Origin: Scolanthus callimorphus
Taxonomy: Eukaryota > Cnidaria > Anthozoa > Actiniaria > Edwardsiidae
Direction of reading: 5' to 3'
NCBI GenBank assembly: GCA_033964015.1
Contig: CM066918.1
Coordinates: 31,720,595-31,784,594, forward strand
Length of the DNA stretch: 64,000 bases
Under the pieces are notes generated by a model. The model was given only the letters and a program-made list of their open reading frames with translations. It was not told the origin of the DNA and did no database searches. Position numbers and translations under genes: made by a program. The number at the start of each line of letters is the position of its first letter. The first letter of the stretch is position 1. Of this stretch, positions 35,603-45,024 are shown piece by piece.

Positions 35603-36260
35603 ATGGAATACAACGAACTTTATCCACAATTACCTGCAGAGAATGGAGACAATTTTAGACTTCAAGAATCATGTGAGGTATTGCAAAACCTTGAAAATGA
35701 AATCAAGCATTATGAGAATATGCAAAAAAGTACAGCAGATTGAGAAAAAAAGTTCTTTGGTTAACAGGTGGAACATCTGTTATTCTATCAGGAACTGCTT
35801 TGGCTTTATCACTTACAGGCTTTGGGGCTGTTGTTGGGGGCCCTATAGGTGGAATAGCCGCTCTGTTTGGTGTTATTTCTACAACGGCTGGTGTAAAATT
35901 ATCGAAAAAGATATCTAAGCATGAAAAACATCACAATTAGCAAGAGCAAAGGCAAACACTCTAAAAGATGTTATTTCAAAAGCTCTCTCTGATAATAAGA
36001 TATCTGATGAAGAGTTTTCATTGATTATAACAGAATCAACAAAATATAACACCATGAAACGTGATATTAGGGAGAAGCAGATGAATGAAAAAAAAAGAAG
36101 GACCCAATATATCAGACCTCCGCACACAGATTCGAAAAGAGATGTTAGAAGAAATTTCAAAGAACGTGCGCTTAAAATATCATTTTTATCAGACCTCCGC
36201 ACACAGATTCGAAAAGAGATGTTAGAAGAAATTTCAAAGAACGTGCGCTAAAAATATCAT
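35603..36260 (+). pseudogene. Polinton membrane protein with glycine-rich hydrophobic hairpin, frameshifted
   Basis: The N-terminus (MEYNELYPQLPAENG) is acidic and helical. After a frame change near 35,742 the sequence has KKVLWLTGGTSVILSG, ALSLTGFGAVVGGPIGGIAA and GVISTTAGVKLSKKI, a typical pair of Gly/Ala-rich hydrophobic helices. A second change near 35,940 leads to a charged helical C-terminus (ISDEEFSLIITESTKYN) and EMLEEISKNVR. Such proteins recur beside capsid genes in cnidarian Polintons; membrane or core association is inferred from composition only. The 3' end is duplicated in tandem. Confidence 0.55.
36111..36260 (+). repeat. Tandem duplication of ~73 bp, period 77
   Basis: ATCAGACCTCCGCACACAG through GAACGTGCGCT and AAATATCAT appears twice, starting at 36111 and 36188. 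The copies differ by one indel (CGCTTAAAA versus CGCTAAAAA). It duplicates the 3' end of the membrane-protein gene. Confidence 0.9.
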
Positions 36261-36500
36261 AGGAGGCTGAGTGGCCGAGTTGTCAGAGCGTCGTCCTCGT
36301 AATCCGGTGACCCGAGTTCGAGACCCCGCTCTGACTCCTCGACCATTCTTTGTACATAGCCGCCTTGGTTTGCCTTCTGACCAGTTGGGTTTCTTAAATG
36401 TGTTGTCTATGTATAATACTCGGAGAAATTAGCTGTAATGGCTGTACATCAACTGTTACAAGCTATTCCCAAATTCGAGTTAAAACAAAGTTTTTTTTTT
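36261..36500 (+). mobile_element. tRNA-like SINE inside the Polinton
   Basis: GGCTGAGTGGCCGAGTTGTC (A-box-like) and CCGAGTTCGAGACCCC (B-box-like) are spaced as in a tRNA, with CTCGTAA in the anticodon-loop position. A body with CTTCTGACCAGTTGGGTTTC follows, then a T run near 36,490. The acceptor and anticodon stems pair poorly, so a SINE head is more likely than a functional tRNA-Thr. Confidence 0.6.
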
Positions 36501-36589
36501 TTTTGACCGAACACCATATAACGGATGTATATATGAAATCCGATATACAAAATCTAATATATAAAAATATAATTCGTAAATAATAATAT

Positions 36590-38099
36590 ATGTTACTAGA
36601 CGAATTCAAAAAGAGATATCCTAGAGCTGATTAACAAAGTTTCATTTTGTTTCTGATGACTATGGTGGATATATCTACTGGAAATATAACAGACTCACAG
36701 TTATGAGTTATGATGACCTAACAGGGCAGACATGGATGAGTAATATACCAAGTGACTGGAAGATTATATTAGATGCAGACCTTGGAATCAAAAAGTCTTT
36801 TCCTGATAGTTTGAAATTAACAAATAAATTATATCCAATACCTGTGATAGACTTTGAATCAACAGCGTCAGACATCTCCGCACTGTTAACAAATCTTGAT
36901 ATCTATGTATCACAAAAGCAAAAATTCACAGCTGATATGCGGGATATTTTCAAAGAGACCACTATAAAATTCACTTCTGCTAAGCAATCAAGAAGATGGT
37001 TACAAGGCCCTGATTACAATTACTGGCCACAACAGTTGAATTTTACTGTTTGGGCTGCTACAAGCGGTTGTGGTATAAGCTTACATGAAGCTAAATCTTA
37101 CCCTCCTGTAGTATATGGGTTTATTAAATTTCATGTAATATATACAATTAGAAGAATATTATATGAGATAGGATGCCCACTACCTGATGATACGGTATTT
37201 AATCAAATGAATAACACCTATAACAAGGTAGTATTCCAAAGGCTGTGTCATGAATTTGGTTTATCCACTAATCCAGATTTTAGATTTACAGGTGGGCGTA
37301 ACCATGGCTTGGGTGATATATTTTTAGACTATCCTGGGGAAGGTTATCGTAATGTTCATGTTATACGTGGTTATGACACAGAGGCGAATAAATATCCTTA
37401 TAAATTAAATTTATTTTCTGACGAGGGTGGTACTCGGGATAATGGTAAGTTAGTTTCTTTTATCCGTAATGATACTCACGGTGGGGTACAATATTCATGG
37501 TTCACACCTATTCATAGCCACGGTGTTACAAAACCAGGATTGGCTTGATTGAACAGATCCATTGAGACGTTCGTTTATTGCGTTCTTGGAAGTCAAGTTT
37601 CCACTCGATCGAGTATTATTGGAAATAGTGGCTCAGCACAAGAAACGCAACAGGAATTTTTGACCCTTTCGAGAGCTCTGTTATTGAAAATAATACAATG
37701 TAAAGTATCCAAAGATACCAATTAGCTGTCCAAGAAGCTAAACTAAGGCTTGACCTTGCAATAGCTCCAGGGGTTTGGTTACTACCTTCAAATTTAATTA
37801 TAAACACAGAAAGTGTAAATGGATATAATAACAAACTGATGAAAGCGACTAATGATTTAGATTTTGGTGTTAATAATATTAACCAGGAAACAAAACAAGT
37901 GGGAATAAAACATAATTTCACAGATTCTAAGACAAAACTACCACATCATAATACAGTGGTTGAAATGTCTACGGTTAAACCTGTTGAAAAGCCTGTTGTG
38001 AAGTCGAAGATAAAACCCACTATAACAAAACGTGAGAAAAATCTTATGTATATAACAACTGTAGCCAGTGCTGGAATAGCTTGGTTTATGTTTCGATAA
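36590..38099 (+). pseudogene. Large conserved Polinton structural-type protein, frameshifted
   Basis: The start MLLDEFKKRYPRAD at 36590 is followed by a frame change near 36,635 and then by a long open frame (36703-37548). Features are WQQLNFTVWAATSGCGIS-like (seen as PQQLNFTVWAATSGCGIS), FHVIYTIRRILYEIGCPLP, FNQMNNTYN, RFTGGRNHGLGDIF, LFSDEGGTRDNGK and DTHGGVQYSWFTP. Frames then change again near 37,545 and 37,700-37,750 before APGVWLLPSNLIINTESVN-like text and a C-terminal KREKNLMYITTVAS membrane segment ending FMFR. I recognise it as a conserved protein of cnidarian Polintons without an agreed function. Confidence 0.6.
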
Positions 38100-38186
38100 A
38101 ATAGAAATTAATATATATATTATAGTATACACTACAGTATATATTTTATTATTAATTTCATTATTATGGTGGTCAAAAGTGAAAAA

Positions 38187-38502
38187 TTATTTCTGACTAT
38201 TATCCTTCTTTTTCCTACATCCTTGGGATTTTAAAACTTCTACACCCTCAGGAATGACATCAAGATATTCAAATTTATATCTTTGTCCATCTTTTTAGAC
38301 ACCCCGCTTTTAACATGGTTCTTACCTTCCGCACACATTTTGATCAGGCCGGAGTTAATCCCAAGGTGCTCTGTACAAGCGTATAGGCTTCTATAATATT
38401 ACCCTCGTTTGTCTCACAGTTGATGGCTTTAACCAAATGACGGTTCTTATGATTGTTTTTAACAAAGGTATAATCTCTAATTTGTTTATTTTTTTCTGTC
38501 AT
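38187..38502 (-). pseudogene. Small minus-strand Polinton protein, frameshifted
   Basis: From the ATG at 38502: MTEKNKQIRDYTFVKNNHKN, HLVKAINCETNEGN, then after two 1-nt shifts the blocks LIKMCAEGKNHVKSGVSK and RYKFEYLDVIPEGVEVL, ending DNSQK. Similar short proteins near the right end of cnidarian Polintons carry a K-M/V-x-C-E-G-x-N-x-x-K-S-G motif. The fold looks like a small DNA-binding NUMOD-type helical module, but this is a guess. Confidence 0.5.
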
Positions 38503-38727
38503 TTATTAAGTTAATAAAGTGTCAGACCTTTAAATCATTTTTTCATCACAGTAAGAATGCGCTGTTTTTTCCCTCTTCTCTTGTCAGTCAGTCATGGAGT
38601 GCAGATTCATTATGCTTGTGGTAGGGAGAATATTTTTCTAACCTCAAATTCCTTCGTCGCTGTCGATGTTGAAAGGTATAAGAAGCTTTCCGTGCCTCTT
38701 CTTCGTTTTTCGATTCGATTTCTACTT

Positions 38728-38955
38728 TCAATGATCGTCGAGACCGTTCATTCTTAATCGCATCCTGACAATATTAGCTGTTTCTTCAATCTTCTTAACT
38801 GTCGTTTCATAATCATCAAGATTCGCCTCTTGTAGATATGTATAAAAATTATCAACGGAAAATTCAACTGCTTCCATTAGATATGTCTTAATGTAATCCT
38901 TACCATCCTCAATATTTCTACAAGCATTTTCGTATCGCTGTTCAAGTTGTTTCAA
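38728..38955 (-). CDS. Coiled-coil fragment of unknown origin
   Basis: A 75-residue frame starting MKQLEQRYENACRNIEDGKD with heptad-like spacing continues, in another frame, as a basic Glu-rich helix (VEIESKNEEEARKASYTF) to about 38,620. Base composition is more GC-rich than the Polinton genes, suggesting a captured host fragment or an unrelated retroelement gag piece. No homologue is recognised. Confidence 0.3.
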   Translation of the reverse strand: MKQLEQRYENACRNIEDGKDYIKTYLMEAVEFSVDNFYTYLQEANLDDYETTVKKIEETANIVRMRLRMNGLDDH

Positions 38956-38959
38956 TGAA

Positions 38960-40671
38960 GTAACCCGTGCGAGCTGTCGATTGAATATTCCAGCATATTG
39001 CGGAATATTAAACTATATTCTAAGATTATGGTCGCGGAAAAGTCTGGAAGTTTACGGAATATTCTGGCATAATAAGGTGTGAATTTTCACGGTAAATTTG
39101 GACTCTGGATTTTCCAGGATTTTCTGGAATAATTCAAAAAGAACGCTACATGCTTAACTATTTGGATATTCTGCGATCTTCCGGAAGATTCAATTAAACA
39201 ATTCTGGAACCTTCCACGATGTTCTTGAACGATGTTCTTGAACCTGATTTCCCGGAACATTCAAGAATGTTTTCGGATGTTCTCGGGTTTGTAAAGAATG
39301 TCTGTCACCCGATTATGCAACGCGGCTGTGGCACCGACCTTAGAGACCTTTTCATTTTAATTTTCACAATATTACTATAGAATAACTAGCACCTTTGTTA
39401 AATATAGATTATGTAGGCGTTACTGGAATATAGAAAATGTTCCTTTTACACAAACATCTACTTGCAGAACATCAGTTAAAGTCATTATCACTTTGACAAA
39501 CAACAAAACAAGGTACAAATACCCCGGAAAAAACTTATATAATTCAAAGCCAAAATTAACTTTACATCATTAGAAATCGCGAGCACGAAGCACGAAGATA
39601 TGAAATGCAAAGTTTATTCATTTCGCTCGCTCATAGAAAAATAATGGTACATATTTGACATAAGTTTCATTATAACAGGATTGGTTTCAAATTAAGCCTC
39701 GGCCAGCGGTCCGACTACTGGAGCGACGAGCTTACGGGCACTAGCACGATAAATATCATGTAATAAATCGTATAAATCTACGTAACAGAATAAGGAAATA
39801 CCATGGAAATTTAATAATTCTCAAAAGGTGGCCAGCGAAACACATGCCACCCCGCTTACGTTGATACAAGTTCAACACTTTCGAAACGAACGTTAAATAA
39901 ATTTGCTTCTTTTGGTGACCTTGAGACCGCAAAAAAATACTTTCAAAGCTATATACTTGTCACTTAAATAGTCTTGTCTAGTTTCGTACCTGTTTAAATG
40001 TCCCTTTTGTTCGCCATTTGTTACAATGCCGTTATTTCGAGGGTGAAAACGAGAATATACGTCCAGCCAGTGTTTACATCTCCCCTTCTAATCTGCAGAA
40101 GTTTGAATGTTCGCTCAACGAACTCCGCCGCGGTCAAGATGATTTGGTAAACAATCTACGGGGGTCCGGAAGCCGTGACGTAAAATATCGTACAAACTCG
40201 CAGAAAATCGGAGCAGATAAAAGTAATTCGCTTCCGGCTCTAATACAATTTAATAAGGGCGTTACGAACTCGTGGAATATCGTGGAATATCCATGTCAAA
40301 TAAGATTCCTTAAAAATCGGCTTTACGCAATTCCAGAATATCGTTGGTAAATCCGAATGGGCTTTTTCACACCTCTTGGGTCAATCAGGATTTTTTGAGA
40401 AAAACCGCGATCTTCCAGAATTTCCACGAAATCGGCAAACATCGCAAATACGCAGATTTTCATTTCGCACGGAGGCATCTTCACTCATAAAACATCGACG
40501 CAAAACTGCTACGCAAAAGTTCTACGCAAAAGTTCTACGCAAAAATAAGCTCACTGTGCGTTTTCGTTCAAGAAATGCGTCAAATATGATTGGTTGAGAG
40601 ATATCACACGACTGTCTCATGATCTGAATCCAATAGACATGTTCAGACATTCAACAGGGAAGAACTTCAAC
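38960..40671. other. Right-end Polinton spacer without recognised gene
   Basis: The region holds many TTCCAGAA/GGAATATTC words (38,970-39,300), a direct repeat CGATGTTCTTGAA at ~39,218 and 39,231, and A+T-rich text. Short frames such as 40,018-40,350 show no family resemblance. An expected packaging ATPase or cysteine protease is not found here or elsewhere in the element. Confidence 0.45.
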
Positions 40672-41055
40672 AGGGAAGTGTGGAATGTTGGCGTTATAGG
40701 CTAATTAAAAATATTTCGATATAGAGGTCATACATAGGGTATTCCCCATCCTTATACATGCCCAGTCTTGCACAAGGGGAATTCCCAGTGACGTCATGGC
40801 TGTATCCGATGCTATGTATAACATCATTCTAAGTTTTTAGTATAACGATGTATCTAGGTTTTTAGTATAACGACATATTTAGGTTTGTCCGCCATTTTGG
40901 ATTTTAAAGATTGTCCACCATTTTGGATTTTAAAGATTGTCCACCATTTGGATTTTAAAGATTGACAGGTGCCACGCCCACAATGTTTGATTGACAGGTC
41001 TAAAGTCACGTGATTTTGACCACGCCCGGTCCAGAACACCCCAGTCTCTACTACT
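40672..41055 (-). repeat. Polinton right terminal inverted repeat
   Basis: About 384 bp, the inverted match of 17288-17698. It ends CAGTCTCTACTACT directly before the duplicated target CGCAGG. Differences from the left arm are scattered substitutions plus one missing 30-bp subrepeat. Confidence 0.9.
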
Positions 41056-41127
41056 CGCAGGTCTAAAGATCAATGTTACCGAAAACGAACAGATAGTGTT
41101 TCTCCTTGCTCGGGTCACCTATAGGAA

Positions 41128-41545
41128 ATGAGCGCCGAGAAAAACCTTCGGGTTTGTTTTAGTACAGTTTGTAAAGGAAAAGTTTTGTTGTCTAAATACC
41201 ACGTTCGCCTACATAATGAAATTACGGGTGCTGTGATCAGAACGAGGACGATGACCGTAGTCATGATGGTTATTCTAGCGACGAGAGAAGTGATGATGAT
41301 CCAATCCTTCCTTCAGTCAAGAGAGTCAGTTTGAAGAAAACGAGGATGCGATGAATCGCAGTAACCAGCACGATCTTTTACATATTGGTTTTATGTCCGA
41401 AGAGGTGCAGTCGCGAACGTCTCCGCCAGAAAGTCGGGATTTCACTCCTCTACTAGAGGATGTAGAAGACGTGGGTGAAAATTTACCAAATGCATCCATG
41501 ACTTTAGAGGATCACGCTACTTCTCTGCCTTTGTTGGTATGTAAG
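41128..41545 (+). pseudogene. 5' part of a plus-strand gene next to the Polinton
   Basis: MSAEKNLRVCFSTVCKGKVL begins at 41128. With frame changes near 41,220 and 41,320 the text continues as an acidic Ser/Asp-rich region (NEDDDRSHDGYSSDERSDDD) and QFEENEDAMNRSNQHDLLHI-like sequence, then a Pro/Glu-rich stretch to TTGTTG|GTATGT, a good donor at 41,536. It looks like a decayed first exon. Before the Polinton landed its ATG lay about 320 bp from the divergent ATG at 17,038. Confidence 0.45.
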
Positions 41546-41690
41546 TTAGGACGGTTTTATTCCCGGGACAAGACGGCATTTTGACGGGTAGTCGTCTGAA
41601 TTTATCCGTCTTATTTTTCCGTCCCCCCCTAAAATGCAAGCCCAAACATTTTGACCCCCCTCCTCAAATGACCCCCTCCCCCGTAGTGTT

Positions 41691-41846
41691 ACTATTCAAA
41701 TCGGCCGAAAACATTCCACGGGCACTGAGAAGCACGGAAACCACTGAAATGTGAGCTATGCTCACCTAGAACACAATAAAAGAGCGAGCAATCCTATTGC
41801 TCACTCTCTTCTCGCATTTTGCGAGTGCTGGCCGGATTTGCTGGTG
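41691..41846 (+). repeat. Left copy of a 156-bp direct repeat
   Basis: ACTATTCAAATCGGCCGAAA to GGCCGGATTTGCTGGTG matches 43772-43927 with only a few mismatches (for example GAGCTATGC versus GAGCTTTGC). It contains AATAAAAGAGCGAGC, which could act as a polyadenylation signal, so an LTR is possible although the ends are not TG...CA. Confidence 0.8.
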
Positions 41847-42114
41847 ATTTGTTCCTGTGACATGGCTCAAGTTCCCGTCCGCCCGCCACCCCGTTGTAAC
41901 CCCAACACCTGTTCTTGGTTCTTGCTGTACCAACCGCCTCAGCTCAGCCCCAGCCGTTCCTCCAGCTCCTGTTGTTCCAGCGCTGGCTCAGGCCAACCAG
42001 CCACTTAGAGCAGACCAAACGTAGACTTTACCTTGAGTCCTTGGTGGTTAAGTGGCCGATTCCCTCTGTCTATCTTTGCACATTTTGCTGTAGCCACGCG
42101 GGCTTCGCAAGTGT

Positions 42115-42890
42115 TTAATTGGTTGTGTACTGGACTTCGGTTCGGTACGAAAAAAATTTCCACTGTTTATTATGGCCATTCGGGCCGGGCACGATTCACT
42201 GGAAGCATATTTCAGGTGCCCTGTAGGAGTTTAATTGGTTGTATACTGGACTTCGGTTCGGTACGAAAAATTAGCTATAGTGTTTATTATGGCCATTCGG
42301 GCCGGGCACGATTCACTGGAAGCATATTTCAGGTGCCCTGTAGCAGTTTAATTGGTTGTATACTGGACTTCGGTTCGGTACGAAAAATTAGCTAGTGTTT
42401 ATTATGGCCATTCGGGCTGGGCACGATTCACTGGAAGCATATTTCAGGTGCCCTGTAGGAGTTTAATTGGTTGTATACTGGACTTCGGTTCGGTACGAAA
42501 AATTAGCTATAGTGTTTATTATGGCCATTCGGGCTGGGCATGATTCACTGGAAGCATATTTCAGGTGCCCTGTAGGAGTTTAATTGGTTGTATACTGGAC
42601 TTCGGTTCGGTACAAAAAAAATATCCATTGTTTATTATGGCCATTCGGGCCGGGCACGATTCACTGGAAGCATATTTCAAGTGCCCTGTAGGAGTTTAAT
42701 TGGCTGTATACTGGACTTCGGTTCAGTACGAACTTTCTCTTCTTTATTATGGCCATTCGAGCCGCGGGTACGATTCACGGGAAGCATAGTTTCAGGTGCC
42801 CTGTGTTTATTTGGCCTTATATGGACGTCGGTTCGGTAGGGACACTGTTGTCTGTTTAGTGCCATTCGAGCCGGGCACATGACAATATAG
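42115..42890 (+). repeat. 116-bp tandem array, ~6.5 copies
   Basis: Units start TTAATTGGTTGTATACTGG at 42115, 42231, 42348, 42463, 42580 and 42696, so the period is 115-117 bp. Each unit includes ACTTCGGTTCGGTACGAA and GCATATTTCAGGTGCCCTGT. The last copy degrades towards 42,890. Open frames across it arise from the repeat itself. Confidence 0.92.
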
Positions 42891-42992
42891 TAATGGGAAA
42901 AAGAAAAGACAAGCGTGGAATCTGTGCTTTTACTTTTGGAATTGTATTATATCCAAACCGGCCTTTGTTCCACGGATCACTGATTTAGAGAT

Positions 42993-43040
42993 GGGAACAA
43001 CAGACTCCATTGTCCAGTAACCTGAGCAATGGTGTGGATC
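42993..43040. repeat. 48-bp inverted repeat, partner at 44059-44106
   Basis: GGGAACAACAGACTCCATTG through GGTGTGGATC is found in reverse complement at 44059-44106, one kilobase away. Flanking words (GGCCTTTGTTCCACGGATC against GGCCTTTGCTACGGATCC) are shared in direct orientation, suggesting a rearranged repeat. Confidence 0.7.
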
Positions 43041-43771
43041 ACTCCGCTGTCCAATGTACCCACATCCGACGGCACCCCGCGCCCAGCCCTTGCCCCAAGG
43101 AAATATTTGAGCCATATGGCTCCCCATATCTTATCACCCTCTACTAATTCCCCAATACTGTCACCATACCCCTATAAACTATCAATAGGAAGTATATAGC
43201 ATAATTTGTGTAAGAGCACAGCACGGCGCCCGTCACTGTACGATTTCCTTTATGCGTCTGACTTGAGCTTCTTGTTGTTCTCACATCGGGGAAAGCTAAC
43301 ACAAATGACTAAATGGAGATCATGAACCTCTCTCGAGACAGTTTCCGCTAACGGGTGTTGCTCCTCTACAATCTCGGATAGACTTCTCCCGCACGGAACC
43401 AAGAGCAGAATCAGCCAGGACTGGTTACCCGAGCTGGTCCCCGGGAGCGTCACCCAATTCACCGTTTTGAGATACCTGATAGGCCGCCGTTTCGATTATA
43501 TCTTTCAAACCCCTTCCCATTCTGGAAGGACGAAATATTGTGTACGTCATCGCTTGATTGGCGGCTATCGTCCATTATAGAACAGAAAACAACGAAGCCT
43601 GTAGAGTTGAGCGACACTCCCTGGGATCAGTAGGAGAACGCAGTCCCGGCGCAACTGCAAGAGTCGGGCACGAAGGGCCTTAGATGACCCTGGGAATGTG
43701 AACCCTAAATCACCCAAAGCTTACGTTTTCTCTTTCATACTTTTTTTTCCTTATTACGCAATTATGCGATG
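43041..43771. other. Spacer inside the 156-bp repeat pair
   Basis: GC-richer than its surroundings, with short frames on the minus strand (43,250-43,462) that show no recognisable motif. It could be the degraded internal part of the terminal-repeat element. Confidence 0.35.
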
Positions 43772-43927
43772 ACTATTCAAATCGGCCGAAAACATTCCAC
43801 GGGCACTGAGAAGCACGGAAACCACTGAAATGTGAGCTTTGCTCACCTAGAACACAATAAAAGAGCGAGCAATCCTATTGCTCACTCTCTTCTCGCATTT
43901 TGCAAATGCTGGCCGGATTTGCTGGTG
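43772..43927 (+). repeat. Right copy of the 156-bp direct repeat
   Basis: The same sequence as 41691-41846. The two copies enclose about 1.9 kb containing the 116-bp array, a layout like a terminal-repeat element in miniature or a segmental duplication. Confidence 0.8.
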
Positions 43928-44102
43928 TTTTGAGACGACATGAATGAATGGAAAGTGAGAGGTGGGGTGGGCTATAGCTTTGGGGTATGGCGCTCCATTT
44001 AGAGACCCGCCCACCCAGCCCCTATTTTGGTGTTGTATCCACACTGGCCTTTGCTACGGATCCACACCATTGCTCAGGTTACTGGACAATGGAGTCTGTT
44101 GT

Positions 44103-44310
44103 TCCCACCCTTACCAAACGAACATATATGTTGCATATAAGTAGCATATATCTGCATATATGTCACATATATGTACGTGTATGTGAATTATATGCATCTT
44201 TCTACATATATTCTGCATATATATGTCAATTGTATGTAACATATATGCAGCATATATAAACATCTGCATATGTCTGACATAGATGTAATATATGTCACAC
44301 ATATGCAGGA
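44103..44310. repeat. Cryptic CATATA simple-sequence stretch
   Basis: Repeated CATATATGT, GCATATA and ACATATATGC words, many of them palindromic, give a 200-bp low-complexity block able to form cruciforms. No gene is seen. Confidence 0.75.
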
Positions 44311-44549
44311 TGACATTAATCTAGAAAATGTTCTTTTTTTAACCATTGAAAATGGCAATCATCATGCTGAAGTTGCATTTCCTAATGGACAATGCAATGT
44401 CAGTAGGTCCATTGTAAATACATTACCTAACAGTAAAATCAATAACAATAGTAATAATTTAAATAAAGAAAAACAGGTGCAGAACAGAATCTATCCATTA
44501 TTGCCCATCATGACTGTATGATTTAAGAATACATTATATGATCGTCTTC

Positions 44550-44955
44550 GTAGGAAGCACAGGTGGCACAGCGTTCGGCGCTCGCCTCTCACCGCTGTAG
44601 CCTTGGATCGATTCACGGTCTATTGTAAATACATACACTAACAGTAATCCAACGTGGAAATTCTTTCTCTTCTTTCCTGCCATGAAAAGGGCTTAGGCTT
44701 CATTGTGGGCTATAAAAAGCTTGTGTTTCCTAAGTCTTTCGGATGAGACAATAAACCGACGTCCCATCTCCCTCCACTTCCATATCCAATTCAAGGAGGA
44801 CGTAAAAGAACCCTGGGATGCTGATACAGGTCTTCAGGTCTAACTAAAACACTTCACAGACGCACGGGACGAAGACCCATCTCATGGATGTGCCAAACCG
44901 TTATTATTATTATTAGTAGTAGTAGTATTAGTAGTAGTAGTAGTAGTAGTAGTAT
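44550..44955 (+). mobile_element. tRNA-derived SINE plus microsatellite tail
   Basis: The head reads GGTGGCACAGCGTTCGGCGC with GGATCGATTCACGG in B-box position. The body has CTTTCGGATGAGACAATAAA, the same central word as the SINEs at 32,981 and 50,565, so they share a conserved central domain with different copies of the head. The 3' end runs into TTATTATTATTATTAG and TAG triplets (44,901-44,955). Confidence 0.75.
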
Positions 44956-45024
44956 TTGTTGTGACAAAGAAGTGAAGTGTCTTCAAATCACTTGCCTGTA
45001 AAGGTAAACAATTATGGATCTACC

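Larger units (their letters stand above)
17288..41055 (+). mobile_element. Polinton (Maverick) DNA transposon, 23,768 bp
   Basis: The element begins AGTAGTAGAGACTGGGG and ends with the reverse complement CCCCAGTCTCTACTACT. The flanking hexamer CGCAGG is duplicated exactly (17282-17287 and 41056-41061), matching the 6-bp target duplications and 5'-AG start known for Polintons. It carries protein-primed family-B DNA polymerase, retroviral-type integrase and a double-jelly-roll capsid fragment, the hallmark set. Orientation is given by the polymerase. Its length is inflated by two nested elements (4.9 and 4.2 kb) and a SINE, so the original insert was about 14.2-14.7 kb. Frameshifts in almost every gene show it is no longer autonomous. 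Confidence 0.95.

Noticed and set aside
36261..36345. Functional tRNA-Thr(CGT)
   Set aside because: Acceptor and anticodon stems pair poorly and a SINE-like body follows, so a SINE head is the better reading.
42033..42843. Chain of overlapping open frames of 60-120 codons
   Set aside because: They repeat with the 116-bp tandem array and reflect the repeat, not a gene.
44901..44955. TTA/TAG triplet repeat as a regulatory feature
   Set aside because: Simple microsatellite at a SINE tail; nothing supports a function.
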